A stretch of 64,000 nt of DNA from Leptospira soteropolitanensis (GCF_026151655.1 NZ_JAMQPN010000001.1:682001-746000); one strand, 5' to 3'; positions 46,822 through 56,629 are shown, counted from the stretch's first letter. Notes: generated by a model from the letters alone, not told the origin. Made by a program: numbers and translations.

Positions 46822-47157
46822 TTATTTTTCCCCTGCCACTGCATCATCTGCGACAATTAGGTGTTTGTATTTTTCCGGTTGGTTAGTTTTGAGATAAAAT
46901 TCTAAAATTGTTTCCACATCTGCTTCCGTTTTCATCGCAAACCATTTTCCTTCGGGGTAAGATACTTGGATGGGACCCAGTTCACAACGGTCCAAACAAC
47001 CAGATTTTTGGACCCGAAATTTATATTCGATACCTGCTTTGGCTGCTTTTTGTTTGAGGAGTTTTAGAAGTTCGATAGAACCTTGGTTTCCGCAAGACAC
47101 CCGTTCTCCGGGTGCCCGTTGGTTTTCACAAACAAAAACATGTTTTTCGTAAAACAT
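46822..47157 (-). CDS. thioredoxin-like [2Fe-2S] ferredoxin
   Basis: The 111-residue protein has the four cysteines of the shethna or clostridial-type 2Fe-2S ferredoxin: Cys10 in VFVCENQR, Cys22 in SCGNQGS, Cys54 and Cys58 in GCLDRCELG. It is a soluble electron carrier. It is placed 24 bases after gcvP in the same direction, so it is likely the last gene of the glycine cleavage operon. Electron donation to or from the glycine cleavage system is not established; a redox link is only suggested by position. Confidence 0.85.
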   Translation of the reverse strand: MFYEKHVFVCENQRAPGERVSCGNQGSIELLKLLKQKAAKAGIEYKFRVQKSGCLDRCELGPIQVSYPEGKWFAMKTEADVETILEFYLKTNQPEKYKHLIVADDAVAGEK

Positions 47158-47181
47158 TGATTTTTCTTTTCCTTAATTTAC

Positions 47182-50094
47182 TTAAACAGCGTAATTTTCC
47201 ATAGGAATACAAGAGCATACTAAGTTGCGGTCTCCGTAAACATTGTCCACACGACCAACACTCGGCCAGAACTTACGTGTACGCAACCAAGGAAGAGGAT
47301 AAGCCGCTCGTTCTCTTGGATAGGAATGGTTCCAAGAGTCGCTGATGACCATGTCTGCTGTATGAGGAGAATTTTTAAGAGGGTTATCTTCTTTGGAAAG
47401 AACTCCTGACTCAATGTCTTTTATTTCTCCTGCAATGGCCAACATAGAATCAATAAATCTGTCGAGTTCTTCCTTTGATTCTGATTCTGTTGGTTCGACC
47501 ATTAGAGTTCCTGGAACAGGAAAAGACATGGTCGGTGAATGGAAACCATAGTCGATCAGACGTTTGGCGATATCTTCTACTTCGACAGCACTTGTTTTTT
47601 TGAATCCACGCATATCTAAAATACACTCATGAGCTACAAGACCTTTGTTACCGCGATATAAAACTGGAAATGAAGATTCTAATTTTTTAGCGATATAGTT
47701 TGCATTGAGGATCGCGATTTTTGTTGCAAATTGTAATCCTTCAAATCCAAGCATGGCAATGTAAGCCCAAGAAATCACAATGATAGATGCCGATCCCCAA
47801 GGAGCAGCAGATACCGCCCACTGGCTGTTATTCGATCCATTTTCCACAAGGCTATGTCCTGGAAGGAAAGGTGCTAAGTGTTCAGCAACACCGATTGGTC
47901 CAACACCAGGACCACCACCACCATGAGGGATACAAAAAGTTTTATGAAGGTTTAAATGACAAACATCAGCACCTATATCTGCAGGTCTTGTGAGTCCAAC
48001 CTGTGCATTCATATTGGCTCCATCCATATACACTTGCCCACCATTATCATGAATGGTTTGGCAAATTTCTTTGATGGAAGCTTCGAATACACCATGTGTA
48101 GAAGGATAGGTAACCATGAGTGCACCTAAACTACTTTTGTATTCGACTGCTTTTTTCTTAAGATCATCTACATCAATGTTACCATTGGTATCACAATTCA
48201 CAGGAACCACTTTGAATCCTGCCATCACTGCGGAAGCAGGATTAGTTCCATGTGCAGAAATTGGAATGAGACAAATGTCTCTATGCATATCGTTACGACT
48301 TTGGTGATAGTTACGAATCGCAAGTAAACCTGCATACTCGCCTTGCGAACCAGCGTTAGGTTGAAGAGATACTTCAGCAAATCCAGTGATTTCACAAAGC
48401 CATTTTTCTAATTGGCTAAAAAGTGTTCTATATCCTTCAGTTTGGTTTTCAGGAACGAAAGGATGAATATTGGAAAGCTCTGGCCAAGTCACTGGGTACA
48501 TTTCTGTGGATGCATTGAGTTTCATAGTGCAAGACCCAAGTGCAATCATAGAAGTGGTGAGTGATAAATCTTTGGATTCCAATCTACGGATGTAACGAAG
48601 CATCTCAGTTTCTGTATGAAAACTATTAAACACTGGATGTGTTAAGTATGTTGACTTACGTTCCAAGAGTTCTGGAATTTTCCATTCTTCTTTTGAGGTT
48701 AAGTCTTCCAATTGAAAATGTAACGGTTTGTTTTCATTAAATATTTCCAAAAGGTCTTTGATGTCTTTTAGATTCGTAGTTTCATCTAAAGAGATGCTAA
48801 TCACATGACCAGAAACCTGTCTGATATTGATTTCTCTTTCTTCCGCATAGTGGATGATCTCTGCAGAAGAAATTTTAGACAATTCTACACGAATCGTATC
48901 AAAGTAGGGGTTGGAAATGATTTTATATCCGAGTTTTTCAAGTCCAGTGGCAAGGATCGTTGTCATACGATGGACTCGAGAAGCAATTTGTTTTAAACCC
49001 TTTGGTCCATGATACACTGCATACATGGAAGATAAAACTGCGAGTAGTACTTGCGCTGTACAAATGTTAGATGTTGCTTTATCACGACGAATGTGTTGTT
49101 CTCGTGTTTGAAGGCTTAGGCGGTAACCAGGTTTTCCTTGAGAGTCTTTAGAAACTCCAATAAGACGACCCGGCATGTTTCGTTTGTATTCTTCTTTTGT
49201 GGCAAAGTACCCTGCATGAGGTCCACCAAATCCTAGTGGCAATCCAAATCGTTGTGTAGTTCCCACAACAACATCCGCATTCATTTCACCGGGTGCTTTC
49301 AAAATGGTAAGTGCCAAAAGATCAGCAGCCACGACTGTTTTTGCTCCGACTTTGTGAAGGCTTTCAATGAATTCACTAAAGTCGAAAATGGTTCCATCAG
49401 TCGAAGGATATTGTACAATTGCTCCAAAAAAATCATTGGAAGGAACCATCTTTTTAAAAGAACCCACAACAATGTTGATTCCCAGTGGAATCGCTCGTGT
49501 GCGAATCACATCTAATGTTTGAGGATGCACCGATTGTGAAACAAAAAATGATTTTCCTTGTGTATCATCCTTTAAAGAAAAGAGCATATTCATTGCTTCC
49601 GCTGCAGCTGTCCCTTCATCCAGAAGAGATGCGTTTGCAATTTCCATTCCCGTTAAGTCCGTGATCATGGTTTGGAAGTTGATGAGAGCTTCCATTCTAC
49701 CTTGGGCAATTTCTGCTTGGTACGGAGTGTACGCCGTATACCAACCTGGGTTTTCTAAAATATTTCTTTGGATCACGGCAGGAGTGATACAAGAATAATA
49801 ACCAAGACCCAAATAAGACCGATAGATTTTGTTTTTAGAAACTATTTTCTTCAGTTCTCTTTGGAGAGCATATTCACCAATTGGATTTGGTAAGTTGAGT
49901 TCCTTTCGTAAACGAATGTTTTCCGGAACCGCATCATTAATGAGATCGTCCAAAGCCTTATAGCCAATTGTGCTGAGCATCGAAGAAACTGTTTCTTCTG
50001 TCACACCGACATGGCGACGGAGGAAGCTATCACTTGGTTCTAATGTTTCTTCGTAAGGGGATTGGAGAGGTGATGTAGGTTTTGTGGAACTCAC
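47182..50094 (-). CDS. gcvP: glycine dehydrogenase (decarboxylating), P protein
   Basis: The 970-residue protein is a complete single-chain P protein, with the N-terminal signature [11 protein letters not shown], the alpha and beta halves, and the PLP lysine in [18 protein letters not shown]. It decarboxylates glycine and transfers the aminomethyl group to GcvH. Length is the usual one for the fused form (about 950-980). It lies 16 bases after gcvH and 24 bases before the ferredoxin gene. The N-terminal ~15 residues ([13 protein letters not shown]) are extra. Confidence 0.96.
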   Translation of the reverse strand: MSSTKPTSPLQSPYEETLEPSDSFLRRHVGVTEETVSSMLSTIGYKALDDLINDAVPENIRLRKELNLPNPIGEYALQRELKKIVSKNKIYRSYLGLGYYSCITPAVIQRNILENPGWYTAYTPYQAEIAQGRMEALINFQTMITDLTGMEIANASLLDEGTAAAEAMNMLFSLKDDTQGKSFFVSQSVHPQTLDVIRTRAIPLGINIVVGSFKKMVPSNDFFGAIVQYPSTDGTIFDFSEFIESLHKVGAKTVVAADLLALTILKAPGEMNADVVVGTTQRFGLPLGFGGPHAGYFATKEEYKRNMPGRLIGVSKDSQGKPGYRLSLQTREQHIRRDKATSNICTAQVLLAVLSSMYAVYHGPKGLKQIASRVHRMTTILATGLEKLGYKIISNPYFDTIRVELSKISSAEIIHYAEEREINIRQVSGHVISISLDETTNLKDIKDLLEIFNENKPLHFQLEDLTSKEEWKIPELLERKSTYLTHPVFNSFHTETEMLRYIRRLESKDLSLTTSMIALGSCTMKLNASTEMYPVTWPELSNIHPFVPENQTEGYRTLFSQLEKWLCEITGFAEVSLQPNAGSQGEYAGLLAIRNYHQSRNDMHRDICLIPISAHGTNPASAVMAGFKVVPVNCDTNGNIDVDDLKKKAVEYKSSLGALMVTYPSTHGVFEASIKEICQTIHDNGGQVYMDGANMNAQVGLTRPADIGADVCHLNLHKTFCIPHGGGGPGVGPIGVAEHLAPFLPGHSLVENGSNNSQWAVSAAPWGSASIIVISWAYIAMLGFEGLQFATKIAILNANYIAKKLESSFPVLYRGNKGLVAHECILDMRGFKKTSAVEVEDIAKRLIDYGFHSPTMSFPVPGTLMVEPTESESKEELDRFIDSMLAIAGEIKDIESGVLSKEDNPLKNSPHTADMVISDSWNHSYPRERAAYPLPWLRTRKFWPSVGRVDNVYGDRNLVCSCIPMENYAV

Positions 50095-50110
50095 TTTAGA
50101 AAAACTCCTA

Positions 50111-50503
50111 TTAATCTAATTTAGATACGTATTCTTTGTATTGTGCTGCGGACAAAAGGTTTCCGAGTTCGGAAGTTTGTATGTTTTTTAATTTTACCAT
50201 CCAAGTTTCAAATGGCTCTGCATTCACTGCCGCTGGATTGGAACCGAGAGTTGCATTTGTTTCCACAACTTCACCTGAAATTGGCGAATACAAATCTTCG
50301 GCAGCTTTTACTGATTCAATGGTTCCAAGACTGTCTTTTGCTTTGATTTGTTTTCCTGGTTTCGGAAGGTCAATAAACACAATGTCACCAAGTGCATTTT
50401 GTGCAAAGTCAGTGATTCCGATGAGCGCTATATCACCTTCTACTTTAACCCATTCATGTTTTTCCGTATAATAATAACCGTCTTTTGCTTGTGTATCTGC
50501 CAT
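50111..50503 (-). CDS. gcvH: glycine cleavage system H protein
   Basis: The 130-residue protein has the lipoyl domain with the modified Lys66 in [19 protein letters not shown], and the typical EHEWVK-like start ([11 protein letters not shown]). It shuttles the aminomethyl group between the P, T and L proteins. It lies 31 bases after gcvT and 16 bases before gcvP. Confidence 0.96.
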   Translation of the reverse strand: MADTQAKDGYYYTEKHEWVKVEGDIALIGITDFAQNALGDIVFIDLPKPGKQIKAKDSLGTIESVKAAEDLYSPISGEVVETNATLGSNPAAVNAEPFETWMVKLKNIQTSELGNLLSAAQYKEYVSKLD

Positions 50504-50533
50504 GATTTTTCCTCTTCTTATCTACGCCCTTGT

Positions 50534-51646
50534 TTAACGATTGTTTCGAACACTGCCCTTTATGAAGGCGCCAGTCTCCACTTTAGCCAATTTCTTCTGC
50601 CCACGAATCTCCACAAATACTTCCATCTGGTTTTTGGTGAATTCGGTGTCGAGAATCGCAAGGCCTAGGGATTCTTTCCGGCTAGGAGAATGGGTTCCTG
50701 AAGTGGATTTGCCAATTTCTTTTCCATCACCAGAGAAAATTGGGAAATTTTCGCGTAAAACCCCAGGTTCCAAAAGGCGAATTCCCACAACTTTTCGTTT
50801 GGGTCCGTTCTTTTTGTCTGCGATGATCCGCGTATATCCCAGGTAAGGTGAGGGTTTTTCTTTGACGATAAAGTTGATTCCCGATTCCACAGGTGTCCAT
50901 TCAGAATTTAATTCATGACCATAGAGTGGATATTTTGCTTCGAGCCTTAGTGTGTCACGTGCCCCGAGACCAACAGGAACCAAACCATAATCTTTTCCTA
51001 TTTCTAATAATTCTTTCCAGAGAGTGACACCAAGTGCATTCGATGTGTAAATTTCAAAACCATCTTCTCCCGTATAACCAGTGCGAGATACGATGATGGT
51101 TTCTCCTTTCCAATTCATTTCTTCAAAATGATAATAAAGGATAGAACTTAAGTCCTTGCCCAGATATTTGGAAAAAATTTCATCCGCTTTGGGACCTTGT
51201 AATGCAATTTGATGCCAGTTTTTACTATCATCAACGACAGTGACTTCTCCTTTTTTATATGTTTCTAAATGTTTTGTCACGGTAGGGTAGTTCGAAGCAT
51301 TGGAACAAATCATATATTTTGAATCACTGAATTTATAAACAGTGATGTCATCCACAAGACCACCAGATTCATTTACTACTGCATTGTATTGTACTTGGCC
51401 TACATTCATTCCAGTGACGGTGTTGCAAGTGACTGATTCTAAAAAAGAAAGAACATCGGTTTCATTTCCTGTGACAAAAATTTCACCCATATGGGAAACA
51501 TCAAAGAGTCCCGCAGCCGATCTAGTGGCTAAATGTTCTTGGATGATTCCCGTATATTGTACAGGCATGTCCCATCCACCAAAAGGAACCATCTTGGCTC
51601 CCATTTCTTTATGAATTGTATGTAAAGGTGTTTGTTTTAGTTCCAC
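50534..51646 (-). CDS. gcvT: aminomethyltransferase, T protein of glycine cleavage
   Basis: The 370-residue protein begins with the folate-enzyme pattern [21 protein letters not shown] (quoted in part) and has the [19 protein letters not shown] signature in the middle. It moves the one-carbon unit from aminomethyl-GcvH to tetrahydrofolate. It heads the gcvT-gcvH-gcvP-ferredoxin run. The 77 bases to the divergent oxidoreductase gene hold an inverted repeat but are too short for a glycine riboswitch and show none. Confidence 0.95.
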   Translation of the reverse strand: MELKQTPLHTIHKEMGAKMVPFGGWDMPVQYTGIIQEHLATRSAAGLFDVSHMGEIFVTGNETDVLSFLESVTCNTVTGMNVGQVQYNAVVNESGGLVDDITVYKFSDSKYMICSNASNYPTVTKHLETYKKGEVTVVDDSKNWHQIALQGPKADEIFSKYLGKDLSSILYYHFEEMNWKGETIIVSRTGYTGEDGFEIYTSNALGVTLWKELLEIGKDYGLVPVGLGARDTLRLEAKYPLYGHELNSEWTPVESGINFIVKEKPSPYLGYTRIIADKKNGPKRKVVGIRLLEPGVLRENFPIFSGDGKEIGKSTSGTHSPSRKESLGLAILDTEFTKNQMEVFVEIRGQKKLAKVETGAFIKGSVRNNR

Positions 51647-51669
51647 GGCTTTCTCTCAATCAGACTCTA

Positions 51670-51689
51670 AAACCATTGAAAAATGGTTT
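51670..51689. promoter_or_regulatory. inverted repeat in the divergent promoter region of gcvT
   Basis: AAACCATT, loop GAAA, AATGGTTT: an 8-bp perfect inverted repeat in the 77 bases between gcvT and the divergent oxidoreductase gene. It could bind a dimeric regulator controlling both genes, or form a small RNA hairpin in one leader. The position close to the start of gcvT (about 24 bases away) favours a repressor site. Confidence 0.35.
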
Positions 51690-51723
51690 CATCGTTATGG
51701 AATTGAATTTTTTTTAAGATATT

Positions 51724-52743
51724 ATGTTAAGAGAAGTCTATCGCATTGAAAAAACCGGATCTATCGACAACCTTCATCGTAAAAATGAACCTTTAAGGCC
51801 ACCCGAAGGTGATGAAGTAACCATTGAAGTAAAAGCCATTGGACTTAACTTCGCAGATGTATTTTCGGTTTATGGTTTGTATTCAGCAACACCAAAGGGA
51901 AGTTTCATCCCCGGTTTGGAATTTGCGGGAAAAATCGTAAAAATAGGCGAAAAAGTAAAGAATTTTGAAGTTGGTGACTCTGTGTTTGGAGTGACTCGAT
52001 TTGGTGCATACACAACTCATCTTAACATTTCTGAAAAAACTGTATTTGCTCTTCCTAAGAGTTGGTCAATGCAAGATGGTGCAGCCTTTGCTGTACAAGC
52101 ACTCACTGCATACTATGCACTGGTTCCTCTTGGACAAGTAAAAGAAGGAGATCATGTTCTCGTTCATAGTGCTGCTGGTGGTGTTGGGATCATGGCAGGT
52201 CACATTGCGAAGAAAAAAAAAGCAATCACCATCGGTCTTGTAGGTGATTCCGTTAAGTTTTCGATCTTAGAAGAGGTTGGTTATGATTATTTTCTCATTA
52301 GATCTCCTAGTTTTAAACAAGAGATGCAGAAAATATTATCAGATCATCCACTAAAAATTGTTTTAGAATGTTTAGGTGGTCGTTATTTTCAGGACAGTTA
52401 TGATCTCTTAGCACCAATGGGAAGGCTTGTTACTTATGGTAGTGCCAACTTCACACCATCACATTCATACCGAAATTGGTTTTCCATTGCATATTCTTAC
52501 CTCTCACGACCAAAAATTGATCCATTATCCATGATTTCAGACAATAAATCGGTGATGGGATTCAATTTAATATGGTTGTGGAATGAAATTGATGAACTTC
52601 GAAAACATTTTTCCGATTTAATGATGTTATCACTACCAAAACAAACCATTGGACATGAGTTTACGTTTGATTCGATACATGATGCACTCCGTACATTTCA
52701 ATCGGGACAAACTATTGGTAAGATCGTTATCATTGTTCCGTAG
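51724..52743 (+). CDS. zinc-independent MDR-family quinone oxidoreductase-like protein
   Basis: The 339-residue protein is a medium-chain dehydrogenase/reductase: GroES-like part with PGLEFAGKIVKIGEKVKNF, and a Rossmann part with HSAAGGVGIMAGHIAKKKKA. Zinc ligands are absent, as in quinone oxidoreductases and the VAT-1 group, which the sequence YYALVPLGQVKEGDHVLVH resembles. It may reduce quinones or enoyl-type substrates with NADPH. It is divergent from gcvT and stands alone otherwise. Confidence 0.85.
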   Translation: MLREVYRIEKTGSIDNLHRKNEPLRPPEGDEVTIEVKAIGLNFADVFSVYGLYSATPKGSFIPGLEFAGKIVKIGEKVKNFEVGDSVFGVTRFGAYTTHLNISEKTVFALPKSWSMQDGAAFAVQALTAYYALVPLGQVKEGDHVLVHSAAGGVGIMAGHIAKKKKAITIGLVGDSVKFSILEEVGYDYFLIRSPSFKQEMQKILSDHPLKIVLECLGGRYFQDSYDLLAPMGRLVTYGSANFTPSHSYRNWFSIAYSYLSRPKIDPLSMISDNKSVMGFNLIWLWNEIDELRKHFSDLMMLSLPKQTIGHEFTFDSIHDALRTFQSGQTIGKIVIIVP

Positions 52744-52902
52744 AATGAGTATTAGCCTGTTTTTTTATTTTGAATAAAAATTCATGCAAAAAATAAAATT
52801 TCTTTACATTTAAAATGATATGATTTAATTATGTCGTATCAATTCACTCTCTGTTTGCCAAGGACAGCCGTGTTTTGAAATCAAAAGATAAGGACGATCA
52901 CA

Positions 52903-52977
52903 ATGGTTGCTAAAAAGAAAGCCGCAAAAAAGAAAGCAGCGAAGAAAAAAGCTGCAAAGAAAAAATCTAAGAAATAA
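52903..52977 (+). CDS. 24-residue Lys/Ala-rich histone-H1-like microprotein
   Basis: A short frame starting at 52903, behind AAGGA at 8 bases, codes for MVAKKKAA followed by two further AAKKK-type blocks and a KKSKK end. About two thirds of residues are lysine and the rest are almost only alanine. It resembles the Lys/Ala repeats of bacterial histone-H1-like proteins such as Hc1/Hc2. A hairpin and then a proper terminator follow directly, so it looks like a genuine small transcript. It probably binds DNA or RNA by charge; function is otherwise unknown. Confidence 0.75.
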   Translation: MVAKKKAAKKKAAKKKAAKKKSKK

Positions 52978-52994
52978 CTTAGATTTGATTCTTC

Positions 52995-53011
52995 CTTCGA
53001 TATGATCGAAG
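52995..53011 (+). terminator. hairpin after the Lys/Ala microprotein
   Basis: CTTCGAT, loop ATG, ATCGAAG: a 7-bp stem with a three-base loop 18 bases after the stop. It has no T-run and probably stabilises the transcript or works with the terminator that follows. Confidence 0.35.
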
Positions 53012-53022
53012 AAAGTTTGTGT

Positions 53023-53048
53023 AAACCCGCAAAACCTGCGGGTTTTTT
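53023..53048 (+). terminator. Rho-independent terminator
   Basis: AAACCCGC, loop AAAACCT, GCGGGTTT followed directly by more T bases: a G+C-rich stem with a T-run. It ends the short transcript of the Lys/Ala microprotein and may also act on the converging gene at 53076. Confidence 0.8.
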
Positions 53049-53075
53049 CATTTATAAGGGTAAGTTCAGAAAAAA

Positions 53076-53657
53076 TTAGGCAATTGCCCTTGTAAAACCC
53101 CTTCTACTCATCAAAAAACCTGATTTTTTATCCGAATTGGCTCTTTCTAAACCAATAAATTGGAAATGATCCTTCTTATTAATGGAATCAAAGAGGGCTT
53201 TCATTAATGATTCAATGTTAGGATGCACAACGTTTTTATAACTTTTACGCGAATGATCCTTTCCCCAAATTTCTAAATGGTCTGTGTCAGGCATTTTTAA
53301 GATGAGAGAAGGGAGATCATATCGTTTCATTAATACATTACAAACGTCTTCGAAACCATACTCAGTGATGGAATTAAAATCAAAAAATACAAGTAAGTAG
53401 AGGATATTGGTTGGTTCTAGTCGTCCATTTTCATCGGAAATTTTCTGAATCCCATCTAGAACTACGTAACGAAGATTCTTGGTTTGGATCCAAAGTTTTT
53501 GATCTTCGTGGCGTTTGAGGTTCACTTCTTCCGAAAACCGTTTTTGGAATACGGTAGAGAGGAAAAATCCGGAAGAATCTTGTCTTTCTTCCAGGATTCG
53601 TTCTAAAGAAAAGGGTTCAAATTCTAAATTGAAGTACTTTGTATACGTCTCTGCCAT
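53076..53657 (-). CDS. hypothetical protein
   Basis: I do not recognise this 193-residue soluble protein. It starts MAETYTKYFNLEFEPFSLER, has no signal peptide or membrane helix, and ends with a basic SRRGFTRAIA. Central segments such as ILYLLVFFDFNSITEYGFE look like a compact alpha/beta fold. It follows the gene at 53725 in the same direction with a 67-base gap. Codon use does not differ from its neighbours. Confidence 0.6.
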   Translation of the reverse strand: MAETYTKYFNLEFEPFSLERILEERQDSSGFFLSTVFQKRFSEEVNLKRHEDQKLWIQTKNLRYVVLDGIQKISDENGRLEPTNILYLLVFFDFNSITEYGFEDVCNVLMKRYDLPSLILKMPDTDHLEIWGKDHSRKSYKNVVHPNIESLMKALFDSINKKDHFQFIGLERANSDKKSGFLMSRRGFTRAIA

Positions 53658-53724
53658 ATCTCTTAGAGTAACGGTCAGATTTTAGAGTTTGAATCGGATT
53701 TTTTTAGAATTAAAATCTAGAAAA

Positions 53725-54867
53725 TTAGAATTCTAACATCCTGCGTTCGCTGTCGTGAAAGAAACTGTATCCTTCCTTCTTCCATGTTTCCCAAAATTTT
53801 GCAGAACCTTCTCGCATAAAACAAATTCGTTCTTCGGTAGCAATAGGTGTTAATATGAGAAAATTAGCGCGTTTTCCATTCTCAGTGATGAGTCCATGAA
53901 GGTTTGGTAATAATTCCTTGGAACCCTGCTCTATTTCCTCTGTGACGTTACGTAGAACGAACCAATTGAAGTCTAGATAGAGTTGATCGGGATCTTTTCT
54001 TGGATTTTGAATGGAATGAGAGTGACCAAACCAGATTCCTGTGTTCCAAGGAAACTTTACCATCTCACCAAGTACATGTTGGATCCAAGTTTCTGATTTA
54101 TCTTCTGCATCTTTTAGTAGTTGGATGGCAAATACAAGTTCGATCCGAGAAAAGTTTTCATATTCTTTATGATAGAGTTCAATCGAAGGTTGGTTTTGAA
54201 CACTCATCCCAATGGTAGAGAAGATTTTAATTCCAGGAAATTCTTTTGGTAAAAACGACGCGATCCCAAGAGAAGGATACTTCCCACCATCGGCAGACCA
54301 ATATTTTTCATGTTTCCCAAGTTTTGATTCTAAAAAATCCAATCGAAGTTTTTGTGCTTTCTTCCAATGATCTTTTTCTGCAACAGATTCCCAAAATTTA
54401 CGATTGTTTTTAACTCGTTCGGCAATCACTCCATTTTCTGGATCACCAAGGGGAGAGGCAGTAGGTGCTTCTTCTTTTGCAAACTTTGCATATCCATGAA
54501 TCCCTTTGATCCCTGACCAAGAAGGAAGATAGGCTTGTAGTTCTTCATCCACAAATAATGCCACTGCATCGCCTTCTTCCGACCATATGAAATGGATTTG
54601 GTCTTCTTTGAGTGAACTTTGCGCTTTTGGATCTGTGATTTCTGATTTGGTCAGTACGGGCGCAAGACCTGCATCAAAATCTTCCTCCACACGTGCGTCG
54701 GGGGCATCAATTAAGTTACGCACCCAAAGTGTTTTCATGGGCCACTCAGGGTTGTTATGTGATTGTAAGTATAAGTAAATGGTTCTTCCATCATCTTCTA
54801 AAAAGGCAGTAAAAGAACCGTAGGGATTTGCTTCTTGGTATAAAACTTTAGGGGTGCTTGGATTCAT
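53725..54867 (-). CDS. suppressor-of-fused-like domain protein
   Basis: The 380-residue protein has an N-terminal part (about 1-165, FTAFLEDDGRTIYLYLQS) that I do not recognise and a C-terminal part (about 200-380) that resembles the bacterial SUFU domain: SFLPKEFPGIKIFSTIGMS, RIELVFAIQLLKDAE, GIWFGHSHSI, LLPNLHGLI. SUFU-like proteins in bacteria occur near toxin immunity and other systems, but no toxin is seen here. It is cytosolic. The stop of the small gene upstream overlaps its start by one base (TAATG). The domain call is moderate. Confidence 0.6.
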   Translation of the reverse strand: MNPSTPKVLYQEANPYGSFTAFLEDDGRTIYLYLQSHNNPEWPMKTLWVRNLIDAPDARVEEDFDAGLAPVLTKSEITDPKAQSSLKEDQIHFIWSEEGDAVALFVDEELQAYLPSWSGIKGIHGYAKFAKEEAPTASPLGDPENGVIAERVKNNRKFWESVAEKDHWKKAQKLRLDFLESKLGKHEKYWSADGGKYPSLGIASFLPKEFPGIKIFSTIGMSVQNQPSIELYHKEYENFSRIELVFAIQLLKDAEDKSETWIQHVLGEMVKFPWNTGIWFGHSHSIQNPRKDPDQLYLDFNWFVLRNVTEEIEQGSKELLPNLHGLITENGKRANFLILTPIATEERICFMREGSAKFWETWKKEGYSFFHDSERRMLEF

Positions 54868-55103
54868 TAAAATTTATGCGGAACAACTCTCTCTTTGAAT
54901 TTTGCTAGTAGTTTGGCTATGGTTTCATCCATTCCTTCTTCAAAATAAATATCTGGATAATATCCAGAGGCATTTCTTAGACCGATGAGTTCTGGTTCAT
55001 TCCACTTTCTGTAACCTTTTAGTGAGTTCCAGACTTCTTGTGAAGGAGATTGGTTTTCCTTTTTAGCGTCGATAAAAGATTGAATCGTGCGTGTTGGGGT
55101 CAT
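54867..55103 (-). CDS. hypothetical 78-residue protein
   Basis: I chose the ATG at 55103, preceded by AAGGAA 11 bases upstream; a TTG start at 55139 would add 12 residues. The protein starts MTPTRTIQSF and has the segment SLKGYRKWNEPELIGLRNAS. No family is recognised. It is coupled by one base to the SUFU-like gene and may be a partner protein of it. Confidence 0.55.
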   Translation of the reverse strand: MTPTRTIQSFIDAKKENQSPSQEVWNSLKGYRKWNEPELIGLRNASGYYPDIYFEEGMDETIAKLLAKFKERVVPHKF

Positions 55104-55252
55104 ACGAGTATAGATTCCTTGGTCTCCAAGGGAAACCAACTAAAATTTTAGACGGTTTTGCCAGTCGGTATCGATTTTCATTGGATTTCTTTGGTCAGTC
55201 GGAGAAAAATAACAGTGGCTTACTTTTTAAAAAATAGCCGATTTCGAAATCC

Positions 55253-55858
55253 ATGCATTTATTCCAAAGAACTGAATCAGAAAATCTTTTACCTTATGAC
55301 GGGGTTTTGTTGTACATCTTTGATTTTCTCCCTACAGAGGAAGCAAATCGGACATTTTACTCGTTACTAGAAGGAATCGAATGGAAACCGGACGAGGCCA
55401 TTCTCTATGGAAAACACATTACCACCAAACGAAGTGTGGCTTGGTATGCGGAAAAAGGTTTTTCTTACCGGTATTCAGGAACTACCAAAACTGCCTTACC
55501 TTGGTCACCTGACCTTTTAGAATTAAAATCTAAAGTAGAGATTGCGTCCAATGAAAAATTCAATTCCTGTCTTTTGAATTTATACCATGATGGAAGTGAA
55601 GGGATGGCTTGGCATAGTGATGATGAAACTTCTTTACGTCCTAATTCTACCATTGCCTCTGTGAGTTTGGGAGCCGAACGGATTTTTCGTTACAAACATA
55701 AAGAAACAGAAGAGAAAGTAGAGTTGCAGTTAGAACACGGAAGTTTGCTTTTAATGAAAGATGTCATCCAAAGACATTGGTTGCATTCCCTCCCAAAAGC
55801 GATGAAGGTCAAACGACCAAGAATCAATTTAACCTTTCGTCAATTCGGATTGGTTTGA
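55253..55858 (+). CDS. AlkB-like 2-oxoglutarate/Fe(II) dioxygenase
   Basis: The 201-residue protein has the metal-binding triad and 2-oxoglutarate site: WHSDDE (His121, Asp123), the distal histidine in HWLHSLPK and RINLTFR for the 2-oxoglutarate. LLNLYHDGSEGMAWHSDDE and RSVAWYAEKGF fit the AlkB group that removes alkyl groups from DNA or RNA bases by oxidation. Length is that of the small AlkB homologues. It is divergent from the small gene at 55103 and overlaps the DUF4269 gene's 3' end by 19 bases. An SOS or Ada-type promoter was not recognised. Confidence 0.88.
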   Translation: MHLFQRTESENLLPYDGVLLYIFDFLPTEEANRTFYSLLEGIEWKPDEAILYGKHITTKRSVAWYAEKGFSYRYSGTTKTALPWSPDLLELKSKVEIASNEKFNSCLLNLYHDGSEGMAWHSDDETSLRPNSTIASVSLGAERIFRYKHKETEEKVELQLEHGSLLLMKDVIQRHWLHSLPKAMKVKRPRINLTFRQFGLV

Positions 55859-56439
55859 AACCCTCTTTGCAAAAGTAATTCTTGAAACTGTTCATTTGAT
55901 TTTTGATTCCATTGGACTAATGTTTTATAGGGATCTCCTTTTAAATCCAATACTTTACAAAACGCCGCTTCTGTTTTGATTCCTTGTTTTTTTAGATTCC
56001 GAATTTCATCTCGAAAGGAAGGATCCGCCAAAGTCAAAAATCGTCTTTCCACCATCATATGGATCCAAGCATATTGATCCGTGGGTTCCACTGATTGTCC
56101 AAAGATTTCATACTTAAATTTTTTAGTTTCAAAGCGACAAATCAAAGTGACTCGAAGAGCGATTGTTTTTTCAGAAAAACTATAATTTGGTAAATTGCGA
56201 AACTTGGCATAACAAATCTTTTGTAAATGCGCTGGGATATTGAATTTTACTAAGATATCCACATCGCTAGAATCTGTATCGATATCTAATGGAATCGTAC
56301 CCGCAAGCACCGGTTTGAAACCATGTAAGGATTTTAGAATTTTCCATTCTTCTAAATCAATTGCCAATTCCTTTTGTTTAGGTGTTCCGGATTGTAAGTA
56401 ATCAATTTGTTGGAACGGTTGGGAAAGCAAAGAATGCAT
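55840..56439 (-). CDS. DUF4269-like nucleotidyltransferase-fold protein
   Basis: I chose the ATG at 56439 (MHSLLSQPFQQ); a longer reading up to 56520 would run through the G+C-rich repeat and look unlike protein. The 199-residue protein has LAGTIPLDIDTDSSDVDILV, the G-T/S-...-DxD nucleotidyltransferase pattern specific to the DUF4269 group. This group's substrate is unknown. The later part carries EIFGQSVEPTDQYAWIHM. The 3' end overlaps the alkB-like gene. Confidence 0.8.
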   Translation of the reverse strand: MHSLLSQPFQQIDYLQSGTPKQKELAIDLEEWKILKSLHGFKPVLAGTIPLDIDTDSSDVDILVKFNIPAHLQKICYAKFRNLPNYSFSEKTIALRVTLICRFETKKFKYEIFGQSVEPTDQYAWIHMMVERRFLTLADPSFRDEIRNLKKQGIKTEAAFCKVLDLKGDPYKTLVQWNQKSNEQFQELLLQRGFQTNPN

Positions 56440-56462
56440 ATTATGTCTCGTACGCTCAGTCT

Positions 56463-56520
56463 CGGCCCCCACCCTGAATGGGTGGTGGAGGCGGGCTTGT
56501 GGGGTGAATCCCCGGCCCAA
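56463..56520. repeat. G+C-rich element with two TGAAT-loop hairpins
   Basis: CCACCC-TGAAT-GGGTGG (56469-56485) and GGGG-TGAAT-CCCC (56501-56513) are two hairpins with the same loop, in a block that is much richer in G+C than its neighbours. The block lies upstream of the DUF4269 gene. A patch at 45740-45783 shares CCCCACCC and GGAGGCGGG-like pieces (partly inverted). I infer a dispersed intergenic element. Copy number in the genome cannot be seen here. Confidence 0.5.
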
Positions 56521-56629
56521 CTCCTACCATAAAATCTAACGTTTGTCTTTTGGGAACCGAATCTCATCAAAAATTTTAATGAAAACTTCGCAGTTGCACC
56601 AAAATCTTAAATAGGAATATATAAAAAAC

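Noticed and set aside
51647..51723. Possible glycine riboswitch upstream of gcvT
   Set aside because: The gap is only 77 bases and shows just an 8-bp inverted repeat, not the tandem aptamer architecture.
52903..52977. Treating the Lys/Ala stretch as a non-coding A-rich repeat
   Set aside because: The ribosome site, ATG, intact frame and following terminator make a small gene more likely.
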